6,348 nucleotides of DNA from an uncultured Amaricoccus sp. (GCF_937858865.1 NZ_CALLYO010000559.1:1-6348), one strand, 5' to 3'; shown: positions 1 through 6,188, numbered from the stretch's first letter. Notes: a model not told the origin generated them from the letters alone. Program-made: numbers and translations.

Positions 1-478
1 TCTTGGCGAGGCGGCCGGGCAGGTCGGAGAAGGCGAGGTCGGCGATATGGGCGTCGGCGCTGCGCAGGCGGCCGCAGATCACGCGGAGGACGGCCTCGGC
101 GAGCTTCCAGTTGTGCTCGAGGAGCGGGAGGAAGTCGCGCCGCTCGAAGGCCCAGAGGGTGCAGTCGGTGGCGGCGGTGGCATCGGCCGAGCGGGGGCCG
201 CCGTCGAGTAGCGCGATCTCGCCGAAGACCGCGCCGGGGCCGAGCTCGGCGAGGAGGAAGCTGCGCCCCTCGGGCGTCGGATAGCCGATCCGCACGGTGC
301 CGGAGCGCACCAGCATCATCGACGTGCCGGGGTCGTCCTGCACGAAGATGGTGCCGCCGGCGTGCCAGGAACGGGCGTGGGCGGCGGCGATGAAGCGGTC
401 GCGCTCGGCGGGGCCGAGCAGCGGGAAGAGAAAGGAGTGGCTGAGCGCCTCGGTGATCTCGCTGCGGGATTCCGCCAC
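1..478 (-). CDS. Crp/Fnr-family transcriptional regulator, 3' end cut by window edge
   Basis: A cytoplasmic DNA-binding regulator. 159 codons are visible; the rest lies beyond position 1. I chose the GTG at 478 because AGGAGGA (485-491) sits 6 nt upstream and the cyclic-nucleotide-binding fold begins soon after. The effector domain covers about residues 14-135: a GGTIFVQDD strand at 41-49, RSGTVRIGY at 58-66, and the phosphate-binding cassette FGEIALLDGGPRSADATA at 85-102. In that cassette Glu87, Arg96 and Ser97 match the ligand-binding positions of true cNMP binders. A long C-helix follows (about 120-145), then FSDLPGRLAK (150-159), the typical opening of an HTH_Crp domain. There is no N-terminal cysteine cluster, so an FNR-type iron-sulfur oxygen sensor is unlikely. 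The gene follows tctA on the same strand after 43 nt with no evident terminator, so it may be read from the tct transcript. Its ligand and targets cannot be told from the sequence. Confidence 0.9.
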   Translation of the reverse strand, partial: MAESRSEITEALSHSFLFPLLGPAERDRFIAAAHARSWHAGGTIFVQDDPGTSMMLVRSGTVRIGYPTPEGRSFLLAELGPGAVFGEIALLDGGPRSADATAATDCTLWAFERRDFLPLLEHNWKLAEAVLRVICGRLRSADAHIADLAFSDLPGRLAK

Positions 479-521
479 CGTTCGTCCTCCTGCCGAACGA
501 ATCGGGGCGAATGCTACTCCC

Positions 522-2027
522 TCAGTCCTCCTCGACGAAGACCTCGTCGCGCTTGCGCCGGACGGATGGCAGGACGGCGACGATGAGCGCGGCGACCGAG
601 AGCGCTAGCAGGACGGCGGAAATCGGGCGGGTGACGAAGATCGTCGGATCGCCGCGCGAGAGGATCATCGCCCGGCGCAGGTGCTCCTCGAGGAGCGGGC
701 CGAGGACGAAGCCGAGCAGGAGCGGCGCCGGCTCGCAGCCGAGCTTGACGAGCACGTAGCCGAGGATGCCGAAGAGGGCGATGCCGTAGACGTCGAAGTT
801 GTTCGAGGCGATGGCGTAGCAGCCGACGCTGGCGAAGATGACGATGGCCGGGAAGAGGACGCGATAGGGAACCGTCAGCAGCTTCACCCAGAGGCCGATC
901 AGCGGCAGGTTCAGCAGGACCAGCATCAGGTTGCCGACCCACATCGAGACGATGATGCCCCAGAAGAGCGCCGGCTGGTCGTTGATGACGTTGGGGCCGG
1001 GGGTGATGCCCTGGATGATGAAGGCGCCGATCATCAGTGCCATCACCGGATGCGCCGGGATGCCGAGGGTGAGGAGCGGGATGAAGGAGGTCTGCGCCGC
1101 GGCGTTGTTGGCGCTCTCGGGGCCGGCGACGCCCTCGATCGCGCCGTGGCCGAACTCGGCCGGGTTCTTGGCGACGCGCTTCTCGATCGAGTAGGAGGCG
1201 AAGGAGGAGAGGACGTGCCCGCCGCCGGGCAGGACGCCGAGGGCGGAGCCGAGGGCGGTGCCGCGCAAGACGGGAGCGGCGATGCGGCGGAACTGCTCGC
1301 CGGTCAGCCAGAGGTTCGAGACCCGCTTCACCATCACGTCGCGGGTCGTCTCGGTCTCGAGATTGCGCAGGATCTCCGCGACGCCGAAGATGCCGACGGC
1401 GACGGAGACGAAGTTGATGCCGGAATAGAGCTCGAAGAAGCCGAAGGTGAAGCGCGGGGTGCCGGTGTAGATGTCCTGGCCGACCATGCCGAGGAGGAGC
1501 CCGAGCACGATCATCGCGAGCGCCTTCAGGATCGAGCCGTGCGCCAGCGCGATCGAGGCGACGAGGCCGAGGACGATGAGCGAGAAATATTCCGGCGGCC
1601 CGAAGCTCAGCGCGGCGCGGGCGAGCGGGGGGGCGGCGAGGACGAGGATGAAGGTGGCGACGGTGCCGGCGAAGAAGGAGCCGAGCGCGGCGGTGGCGAG
1701 CGCCGGCCCGGCCTGGCCCTTGCGCGCCATCTGGTAACCATCGATCGCCGTTACCGCGGAGGAACTCTCGCCGGGCAGGTTGATGAGGATGGCCGTGGTC
1801 GAGCCGCCATACTGCGCGCCGTAGTAGATGCCGGCGAGCATGATGAGGGCCGTCACCGGCTCGAATGAGAAGGTGATCGGCAGCAGCATCGCGATCGTCG
1901 CGGTCGGGCCGATGCCGGGCAGCACGCCGACGAGCGTGCCGAGCAGGACGCCGACGAAGCAGTAGAGCAGGTTGACCGGGGTGAGGGCGGTCTCGAAGCC
2001 GAGGCTGAGGTGGGCGAGGAGATCCAT
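522..2027 (-). CDS. tctA: Tripartite tricarboxylate transporter, large permease subunit TctA
   Basis: The large inner-membrane subunit of a TTT (TctCBA) secondary transporter, which takes up a carboxylate delivered by the periplasmic TctC protein using an ion gradient. At 501 residues it has the usual family length. It is strongly hydrophobic, with about 11-12 predicted membrane segments. Two half-repeats are visible: the glycine-rich GVLPGIGPT (34-42) and GVLPGGGHV (264-272), consistent with the internal duplication of the family. Other hallmarks are YGGSTTAILINLPGE (73-87), EKRVAKNPAEFGHGAIEGVA (282-301), PESANNAA (303-310) and the LTLGIP helix (319-324) followed by GITPGPNV (340-347). The ATG at 2027 is 2 nt after the tctB stop, and its GAGG Shine-Dalgarno (2036-2039) lies inside the last tctB codons, so translational coupling is likely. 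The tail (488-501) is charged and presumably cytoplasmic. The substrate is not deducible. Confidence 0.96.
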   Translation of the reverse strand: MDLLAHLSLGFETALTPVNLLYCFVGVLLGTLVGVLPGIGPTATIAMLLPITFSFEPVTALIMLAGIYYGAQYGGSTTAILINLPGESSSAVTAIDGYQMARKGQAGPALATAALGSFFAGTVATFILVLAAPPLARAALSFGPPEYFSLIVLGLVASIALAHGSILKALAMIVLGLLLGMVGQDIYTGTPRFTFGFFELYSGINFVSVAVGIFGVAEILRNLETETTRDVMVKRVSNLWLTGEQFRRIAAPVLRGTALGSALGVLPGGGHVLSSFASYSIEKRVAKNPAEFGHGAIEGVAGPESANNAAAQTSFIPLLTLGIPAHPVMALMIGAFIIQGITPGPNVINDQPALFWGIIVSMWVGNLMLVLLNLPLIGLWVKLLTVPYRVLFPAIVIFASVGCYAIASNNFDVYGIALFGILGYVLVKLGCEPAPLLLGFVLGPLLEEHLRRAMILSRGDPTIFVTRPISAVLLALSVAALIVAVLPSVRRKRDEVFVEED

Positions 2028-2029
2028 GT

Positions 2030-2491
2030 TCAGAACCTCAGCCAGGGGCCGACGACCGGGACCGAGAGCCCGAGGCCGTAGTGGAAGACGAGGATGCAGA
2101 GGACAGTCAGCGCCACCGCGACCGTGAGCGCGGCGACGGGGCCGTTCTGCCGGCTGGCGAGGGCGCTGAGCAGCCCCGCGCCGAAGACGCTCGGGGCGAG
2201 GCCGATGCCCTTGATCGTCGCCCCGAAGAAGACGAGGGCGCCGATGATGAAGGCGATGCCCCGCCAGGGTACCGGCCCGATCTCGCCCTCGGCGGCAGCG
2301 GCGGTGATCCCCTTGGCCATGATGGCGAGGCCGAGCACCGCGAGGGCGCCCGCGAGGACGAGCGGGAAATAGCCCGGCCCCATGCGAAGCGCCGTCCCGA
2401 GTGGGTAGCCGGACGCGGCATAGCCGAAGGCGGCGGCGATGCCGAGGAAGATCAGCCCCGACAGGATGTCCTTGAGCCCGGCGTGCTGCAC
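2030..2491 (-). CDS. tctB: Tripartite tricarboxylate transporter, small membrane subunit TctB
   Basis: The small, poorly conserved membrane subunit that partners TctA in the inner membrane. It has 153 residues, normal for the family. Hydrophobic stretches lie at about 9-29, 41-61, 77-95, 97-112 and 118-142; the family usually has four membrane helices, so two of these may be one helix with a break. The signature RMGPGYFPL (36-44), just before the second helix, is the best family marker. The GTG at 2491 is the start: it is preceded by GAGG (2500-2503) at 8 nt, and LKDILSGLIFL directly after it fits the family N-terminus. The gene lies 25 nt after the tctC stop and 2 nt before tctA. Identification rests on the PGYFP motif, topology and context, since pairwise identity in this family is low. 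Confidence 0.93.
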   Translation of the reverse strand: MQHAGLKDILSGLIFLGIAAAFGYAASGYPLGTALRMGPGYFPLVLAGALAVLGLAIMAKGITAAAAEGEIGPVPWRGIAFIIGALVFFGATIKGIGLAPSVFGAGLLSALASRQNGPVAALTVAVALTVLCILVFHYGLGLSVPVVGPWLRF

Positions 2492-2516
2492 GGGGGGCGC
2501 CTCGCGCGGCGCGGCG

Positions 2517-3485
2517 CTACTGCGCCTTGGCCCCCGCCGCCTCGATGAGCGGCTTCCAGAGCGCGATCTGCTCGGTGAGGGTGGTGGCGAGCGCCTCGGG
2601 CGTGGCCTCCTCGGCCGTCGCCGGTGCGGTGCCTAGTTCGGCGAAGCGAGTGGCGACGTTCGGGTCGGCGACGGCGGTCTTCAGCGCCGCGTTGAGCTTG
2701 TCGAGCGCCTCCTGCGGCGTGCCGGCGGGGGCGTAGAGCCCGTGCCAGATGCCGAGGGTGAAGTCGGGGAGCCCGGCCTCGGCGGTCGTCGGCAGGTCGG
2801 GCAGGCTGTCGAGCCGTTCGGGCGAGGTGACGGCGTAGGCCTTGACCTCGCCGCCGTGGATCTGGCCGGTGGTGTTGGTGGTCTGGTCGCACATGAAGTC
2901 GACCTGCCCGCCGATGAGGTCGGTCATCGCCGGGCCGGTGCCCTGGTAGGGGACGGTGACGAGCTCGACGTCGATCGCTGACATGAAGAGCATGCCGCAG
3001 AGGTGGCTCGCCGCGCCGATGCCGGCGTTGGCGTAGGTCACCGTGTCGGCGTTCTCCTTCACGTAGGCGATGAGTTCCTCGAGCGTGTTGGGCGGGAAGT
3101 CCTTGCGCGCAATGATCGTCATCGGGACGCTGGTGACGAGGCCGATGGGCGCGAAGTCCGCCGCCGGGTCGAAGGCGAGGTCGGGGTAGAGTGACGGCGC
3201 CGTCGACATGCCGATATGGTGGAGGAGAAGGGTGTAGCCGTCGGGCGCGGCTTTGGCGACCTGGGTGGCGCCGAGGGTGCCGCCGGCGCCGCCGACGTTC
3301 TGTACCACGATCTGCTGGCCGAGCGTCTTCGACATCGGCTCGGCGACGAGGCGGGTCACCGTGTCGGTCGGGCCGCCGGCGGAGAAGGGCACGACGATGG
3401 TGATCGGGCCGGTCGGATAGTCCTGGGCCACCGCCGCCGCCGAGGATAGGGCAAGGGCCGCCGCCGTGAGCGTCGCGAATCGCAT
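2517..3485 (-). CDS. tctC: Tripartite tricarboxylate transporter, periplasmic binding protein TctC (Bug family)
   Basis: The periplasmic solute-binding receptor that captures the carboxylate and presents it to TctA/TctB. It has 322 residues, normal for Bug proteins. The ATG at 3485 is chosen over an in-frame ATG at 3572 because GGGAGG (3491-3496) sits 5 nt upstream and it gives a clean Sec signal peptide: MRF, a hydrophobic Ala/Leu core, then AVA-QD with cleavage expected after Ala20. The mature protein opens with YPTGPITIVVPFSAGG, whose VPFSAGG (32-38) is the family's first ligand loop. NAGIGAASH (153-161) is the second. VPYQGTGPAMTDLIGGQVD (178-196) and GLYAPAGTP (249-257) are conserved structural motifs. 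It is the first gene of the set, and a receptor gene ahead of tctB and tctA is the standard order. No TctDE-type two-component system lies beside it. Bug receptors bind varied carboxylates, so citrate should not be assumed. Confidence 0.95.
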   Translation of the reverse strand: MRFATLTAAALALSSAAAVAQDYPTGPITIVVPFSAGGPTDTVTRLVAEPMSKTLGQQIVVQNVGGAGGTLGATQVAKAAPDGYTLLLHHIGMSTAPSLYPDLAFDPAADFAPIGLVTSVPMTIIARKDFPPNTLEELIAYVKENADTVTYANAGIGAASHLCGMLFMSAIDVELVTVPYQGTGPAMTDLIGGQVDFMCDQTTNTTGQIHGGEVKAYAVTSPERLDSLPDLPTTAEAGLPDFTLGIWHGLYAPAGTPQEALDKLNAALKTAVADPNVATRFAELGTAPATAEEATPEALATTLTEQIALWKPLIEAAGAKAQ

Positions 3486-3508
3486 GAGAACCTCCCGTTC
3501 GTCTTTCG

Positions 3509-3530
3509 CCCGGCATTCGTCGGCGCCGGG
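3509..3530 (-). promoter_or_regulatory. Inverted repeat in the tctC leader
   Basis: A perfect 6-bp inverted repeat, CCCGGC and GCCGGG, around a 10-nt loop. It starts 23 nt upstream of the tctC ATG and upstream of its Shine-Dalgarno. It has no U-tract after it, so it does not look like an intrinsic terminator. It could be an mRNA-stabilising hairpin or a protein-binding dyad; short GC-rich dyads also arise by chance at this base composition. Confidence 0.35.
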
Positions 3531-3542
3531 TCCCACGGGCGG

Positions 3543-3572
3543 ATTGTTTGACCGGATGGGGGGACGAATCAA
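3543..3572 (-). promoter_or_regulatory. Weak candidate sigma-70-type promoter for tctCBA
   Basis: Reading the minus strand, TTGATT (3572-3567) is followed after 18 nt by AACAAT (3548-3543). Each hexamer matches the sigma-70 consensus at four of six positions. This AT-richer patch stands out in a GC-rich intergenic region and would start transcription near 3536, about 50 nt before the tctC ATG and just upstream of the leader hairpin. A GANTC site (3566-3570) overlaps the proposed -35 hexamer. Confidence 0.3.
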
Positions 3573-3616
3573 GTCTGAGCGGCCGCCGGGGGGCGAAAAT
3601 CTCCTGTCGCGGCCGG

Positions 3617-3655
3617 GAGAAGGGGAGAAAGGGGCGACCCGCGCGGCGGGTCACC
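3617..3655 (-). terminator. Candidate intrinsic terminator after ctrA
   Basis: On the minus strand GACCCGC-CGC-GCGGGTC forms a perfect 7-bp stem with a 3-nt loop. It extends by one G-U and two G-C pairs to 10 bp (3633-3655). A pyrimidine run containing UUUCU (3632-3617) follows. The run is C-rich rather than a pure U-tract, so termination may be partial. It lies about 75 nt past the ctrA stop and upstream of the tct leader, separating the two transcripts. Confidence 0.5.
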
Positions 3656-3729
3656 GAGTTCCTGAGGAGGGTTGGTCGTCGGTAATCGGAGGCACTCGGG
3701 ACGCAAACGGGGTGCGGATGCGGGGGTGC

Positions 3730-4443
3730 CTAGGCCCCGACCGCCAGCCGGCGTTTCGCCTCGCTGCTCGCGGGATCGCGGAGGACGTAGCCGCGGCCCC
3801 AGACTGTCTCGATGTAGTTCTCGCCCCCGGTGGCCTCGGAGAGCTTCTTGCGGAGCTTGCAGATGAAGACGTCGATGATCTTCAGCTCCGGCTCGTCCAT
3901 GCCGCCGTAGAGGTGGTTGAGGAACATCTCCTTGGTGAGGGTCGTGCCCTTCCTGAGGGAGAGGAGCTCCAGCATCTGGTATTCCTTGCCGGTCAGGTGC
4001 ACCGGCTTGTCGTCGACCGCGACGGTCTTGGCGTCGAGGTTGACGGTGAACTTGCCCGTCGTGATCAGCGACTGGGCGTGGCCCTTGGAGCGGCGCACGA
4101 TGGCGTGGATGCGCGCGATCAGCTCCTGGCGGTGGAACGGCTTGGTCATATAGTCGTCGGCGCCGAAGCCGAAGCCGCGCAGCTTGTTCTCGGTGTCGTC
4201 GGCGCCGGTGAGGATGAGGATCGGCGTCTCGACCTTGGCCATGCGCAGCTGGCGGAGCACGTCGTGCCCGTTCATGTCCGGCAGGTTGAGGTCGAGAAGG
4301 ATCAGGTCGTAGTCGTAGAGCTTGGCGAGGTCGATGCCCTCTTCGCCGAGGTCCGTCGCGTAGACGTTGAGATTCGCGTTCTGGAGCATCAGTTCGATGC
4401 TCTTCGACGTCGTTGGATCGTCTTCCACGAGAAGGATGCGCAT
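3730..4443 (-). CDS. ctrA: Cell-cycle/developmental response regulator CtrA
   Basis: An OmpR/PhoB-type response regulator of the CckA-ChpT-CtrA phosphorelay. In Caulobacter it controls replication initiation and cell-cycle genes; in Rhodobacterales it mainly governs motility, gene transfer agent production and related traits. It has 237 residues, close to Caulobacter CtrA. The receiver domain (1-115) has the acidic pocket EDD (7-9), phospho-acceptor Asp51 in [11 protein letters not shown], Thr79 and Lys101 in MTKPF. The winged-helix domain (about 125-225) carries [20 protein letters not shown] (150-169), [19 protein letters not shown] (170-188) and FICKLRKKL (193-201), virtually unchanged from the family consensus. 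The ATG at 4443 has GGAG 7 nt upstream. The C-terminal tail (about 224-237) is free of recognisable motifs and ends AVGA, unlike the Ala-Ala end used for ClpXP proteolysis in Caulobacter. sciP lies upstream on the same strand across 103 nt that holds a CtrA-like box. Confidence 0.97.
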   Translation of the reverse strand: MRILLVEDDPTTSKSIELMLQNANLNVYATDLGEEGIDLAKLYDYDLILLDLNLPDMNGHDVLRQLRMAKVETPILILTGADDTENKLRGFGFGADDYMTKPFHRQELIARIHAIVRRSKGHAQSLITTGKFTVNLDAKTVAVDDKPVHLTGKEYQMLELLSLRKGTTLTKEMFLNHLYGGMDEPELKIIDVFICKLRKKLSEATGGENYIETVWGRGYVLRDPASSEAKRRLAVGA

Positions 4444-4504
4444 GACTGCTCTCCAATCTGACCGACCGGCCCATCGCTCATTGGCAACCAGTTAACGCCG
4501 GAAC

Positions 4505-4521
4505 GGTTAACGACAGATTAC
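4505..4521 (-). promoter_or_regulatory. Candidate CtrA-binding box upstream of ctrA
   Basis: On the minus strand the site reads GTAA-N7-TTAACC. This differs at one base from the CtrA full-site consensus TTAA-N7-TTAA and has the preferred CC after the second half. It lies about 62 nt upstream of the ctrA ATG, a distance compatible with autoregulation as at the Caulobacter ctrA P2 promoter. A second GTTAAC hexamer (4491-4496) lies closer to the gene; the two GTTAAC copies are 15 bp apart, so they do not themselves form an N7 full site. I see no convincing -10 element and no GANTC site in this gap. Confidence 0.5.
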
Positions 4522-4546
4522 GATAGTTGCTCCATACCAGCTCGCC

Positions 4547-4825
4547 TTAAAGTTGTCGATACTTCTGAATGGCGGTCACGCGCAGCGCGGAGGCGCCGTG
4601 CCGGCGGACCGCCGTGCGCCAGAGGTCGAGCTCCTCGTCGGACAGGTGGTACATGTTGCACGCCTCGCTCGCCTCGAGCAGGCCGAAGTCGACGGCGGCA
4701 ACGACGGTCGCCTTGCGCCGGGCGACCCAGCGCTTGGTATTGACCGGTGGCAGATCGGATCTGGTCAGCTTGGAGCCGTCCGGCAGGACGACGTAGACGG
4801 GTCCCTTCTCACGACGGATGTACAC
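4547..4825 (-). CDS. sciP: CtrA inhibitory protein SciP (DUF1153)
   Basis: A small helix-turn-helix protein that, in Caulobacter, binds CtrA and blocks its recruitment of RNA polymerase, shutting down CtrA-activated promoters in part of the cell cycle. 92 residues. Family marks are LPDG (14-17), DLPPVNTKRWVARRKATVV (24-42), the helix-turn-helix GLLEASEACNMYHLSDEELDLW (48-69) and the conserved end TAIQKYRQL (84-92). I start it at the GTG at 4825, not the GTG two codons earlier at 4831: AGGGAG (4833-4838) is 7 nt from the first and only 1 nt from the second, and MYIRR matches related N-termini. It lies upstream of ctrA in the same orientation, so it may be co-transcribed with ctrA or each may have its own promoter. 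The pairing with ctrA supports the assignment; direct activity on this CtrA is inferred from the family. Confidence 0.92.
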   Translation of the reverse strand: MYIRREKGPVYVVLPDGSKLTRSDLPPVNTKRWVARRKATVVAAVDFGLLEASEACNMYHLSDEELDLWRTAVRRHGASALRVTAIQKYRQL

Positions 4826-4832
4826 AATCACA

Positions 4833-4838
4833 CTCCCT
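4833..4838 (-). promoter_or_regulatory. Shine-Dalgarno that decides the sciP start
   Basis: AGGGAG on the minus strand. Spacing is 7 nt to the GTG at 4825 but 1 nt to the in-frame GTG at 4831, which favours the shorter 92-residue product. Confidence 0.6.
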
Positions 4839-4869
4839 TACTCGCACATCACCCACGCAACAGCTTCAA

Positions 4870-4888
4870 GGCCATCCCTTAAATGGCC
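4870..4888. promoter_or_regulatory. Dyad in the sciP-mnmA divergent region
   Basis: GGCCAT and ATGGCC form a perfect 6-bp inverted repeat around the 7-nt CCCTTAA. The loop holds the first TTAA half of the neighbouring CtrA-like box, so the two signals overlap. It could be an operator for a second factor competing with CtrA, a hairpin in the sciP leader, or chance. Confidence 0.35.
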
Positions 4889-4895
4889 GTGAACC
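4879..4895 (+). promoter_or_regulatory. Candidate CtrA-binding box between sciP and mnmA
   Basis: The site reads TTAA-N7-TGAACC on the plus strand, one base away from TTAA-N7-TTAACC. It lies about 54 nt upstream of the sciP start and 6 nt upstream of the -35 hexamer of the mnmA promoter candidate, so it could serve either gene. CtrA activation of sciP is known in Caulobacter, which makes sciP the likelier target. No clear -10 element for sciP is visible. Confidence 0.5.
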
Positions 4896-4901
4896 AAGCC
4901 C

Positions 4902-4929
4902 TTGAGCCTGCAAAGGGTTTTACTATATT
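4902..4929 (+). promoter_or_regulatory. Candidate sigma-70-type promoter of mnmA
   Basis: TTGAGC (4902-4907), a 16-nt spacer and TATATT (4924-4929). The -10 hexamer matches consensus at five of six positions and the -35 at four of six. Transcription would begin near 4936, leaving a leader of about 23 nt before the mnmA ATG at 4959. The position rules out the possible upstream TTG start at 4902, because it would lie within the promoter. Confidence 0.5.
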
Positions 4930-4958
4930 CCCCTGCATCCCTCAGGATGCCCCACGAT

Positions 4959-6122
4959 ATGCTTCTGCCACGAGACGCGGCGCCGCTCAATAGCCTTGGT
5001 TTACGCAAGGCCCCGGAGGACACCCGGGTCGTCGTGGCCATGTCGGGCGGGGTCGACAGTTCCGTCGTCGCGGCGATGCTCCGCGAGGAGGGCTACGACG
5101 TCGTCGGCGTCACGCTGCAGCTCTACGACCACGGCGCCGCCACCGCCCGCAAGGGTGCCTGCTGCGCCGGGCGCGACATCCACGACGCGCGCCGGGTGGC
5201 CGAGGCGATGGGCTTTCCGCACTACGTGCTCGACTACGAGGACCGCTTCCGGGCGAGCGTGGTTGAGGAGTTCGCCGACGCCTACCTCGCGGGGGCGACG
5301 CCGGTCCCCTGCATCCGGTGCAACGAGCGGGTGAAGTTCCGCGACCTGCTCGAGACGGCGCGTGACCTTTCCGCCGACTGCATGGCGACCGGCCACTATG
5401 TCCGGCGGGTCGACGGACCGCGCGGGCCCGAGCTGCACCGGGCCGCCGATCCGGCGCGCGACCAGAGCTATTTCCTCTTTCCGACCACACGCGAGCAGCT
5501 CGCCTACCTGCGCTTCCCGCTCGGCGGGCTGGCGTCCAAGGCCGAGACCCGCGCGCTCGCCGCGCGCTACGGGCTGGCGGTGGCGGAGAAGCCCGACAGC
5601 CAGGACATCTGCTTCGTGCCGAACGGCAGCTACGCGGCGGTGATCGAGAAACTGCGCCCCGGGGCGGCGGAGCCGGGCGAGATCGTCCATGTCGACGGCC
5701 GGGTGCTCGGCCGGCACGAGGGCGTGATTCGCTATACCGTCGGGCAGCGGCGCGGCCTCGGGATCGGCGGGGGCGAGCCGCTCTTCGTGGTGCGGCTCGA
5801 CGCTGGGGCGCGGCGGGTCGTCGTCGGCCCGCGCGCCGCGCTCGCCAGCCGCTCGGTGGCCGTCGCCGAGGTGAACTGGCTGGGCGAGCGCCCCTTCGAG
5901 GAGGCGCCGGAGGGCGGCTGGGAGCTCGCCGTGCGGGTGCGCTCGACCCGGCCGCCCCGGCTTGCGCGCGTGCATCCGACCGGCCCGGCGACGGCGCGGG
6001 TGGAACTCCTCGCCCCGGAGGAGGGCGTGGCGCCTGGGCAGGCCTGCGTCTTCTACGCGCCCGACGGTACGCGCGTCTTCGGCGGCGGATGGATCGTGCG
6101 GGAGGGCTCGCTGCCGGCGTGA
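4959..6122 (+). CDS. mnmA: tRNA-specific 2-thiouridylase MnmA
   Basis: A cytoplasmic enzyme that uses ATP and a relayed persulfide sulfur to make 2-thiouridine at the wobble U34 of tRNA-Lys, -Glu and -Gln. 387 residues, a normal length. The N-terminal PP-loop ATP pyrophosphatase domain carries SGGVDSS (29-35). The catalytic pair is Cys121 in PCIRCN, matching E. coli Cys102, and Cys218 in DSQDICF, matching E. coli Cys199. ATGHY (142-146) and RDQSYFLF (167-174) are further family motifs. The central domain has [10 protein letters not shown] (259-268), and the C-terminal barrel ends with VFGGGWI (373-379). The ATG at 4959 is preferred: it fits the LNSLG-containing N-terminus of relatives and lies downstream of the promoter candidate. 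The ATG at 4947 is an alternative with its ribosome site too close. The Shine-Dalgarno (AGGA, 4944-4947) is weak. The gene is divergent from sciP, and no U-tract terminator is seen after it. Confidence 0.96.
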   Translation: MLLPRDAAPLNSLGLRKAPEDTRVVVAMSGGVDSSVVAAMLREEGYDVVGVTLQLYDHGAATARKGACCAGRDIHDARRVAEAMGFPHYVLDYEDRFRASVVEEFADAYLAGATPVPCIRCNERVKFRDLLETARDLSADCMATGHYVRRVDGPRGPELHRAADPARDQSYFLFPTTREQLAYLRFPLGGLASKAETRALAARYGLAVAEKPDSQDICFVPNGSYAAVIEKLRPGAAEPGEIVHVDGRVLGRHEGVIRYTVGQRRGLGIGGGEPLFVVRLDAGARRVVVGPRAALASRSVAVAEVNWLGERPFEEAPEGGWELAVRVRSTRPPRLARVHPTGPATARVELLAPEEGVAPGQACVFYAPDGTRVFGGGWIVREGSLPA

Positions 6123-6188
6123 TGCGGCCTCCGGCGGATGGAATCGGTCTCGAGGGGAATTCCGTTCGTGTTAACAGCGGCTTGGGGC

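Noticed and set aside
681..1868. Long plus-strand open frame of 395 codons opposite tctA
   Set aside because: It is antisense to a clear TctA and its translation is a low-complexity Glu/Asp/Gly/Arg mixture typical of the reverse frame of a GC-rich membrane-protein gene. No family motifs.
3486..3572. 29-codon N-terminal extension of TctC from an ATG at 3572
   Set aside because: It would bury the signal peptide behind a charged, proline-rich stretch, and the ATG at 3485 has an excellent Shine-Dalgarno.
3548..3572. TTGA...TCAA arms upstream of tctC as an FNR/Crp operator
   Set aside because: The arms are far too widely spaced for the N4-N6 centre of FNR or Crp sites.
2452..3654. Minus-strand open frame of 400 codons overlapping tctC
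   Set aside because: It is a shifted frame of tctC, with Arg/Pro-rich translation and no recognisable domain. The TctC frame has the signal peptide and Bug motifs.
3466..4461. Plus-strand open frame of 331 codons opposite ctrA
   Set aside because: It is antisense to the highly conserved CtrA frame. Its apparent Leu/Val/Glu/Asp pattern is a mirror of the CtrA codons.
4902..4958. 19-codon N-terminal extension of MnmA from a TTG at 4902
   Set aside because: It overlaps the best promoter candidate and is not a recognisable part of MnmA.
5001..5975. Minus-strand open frame of 324 codons opposite mnmA
   Set aside because: It is antisense to mnmA, which carries all catalytic motifs; the reverse translation is His/Arg/Ala-rich without motifs.
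6160..6185. Possible CtrA box around GTTAAC at 6170-6175
   Set aside because: The partner half-site at 11-bp phase has two mismatches on either side (TTCC or TTGG), and no gene start lies next to it.
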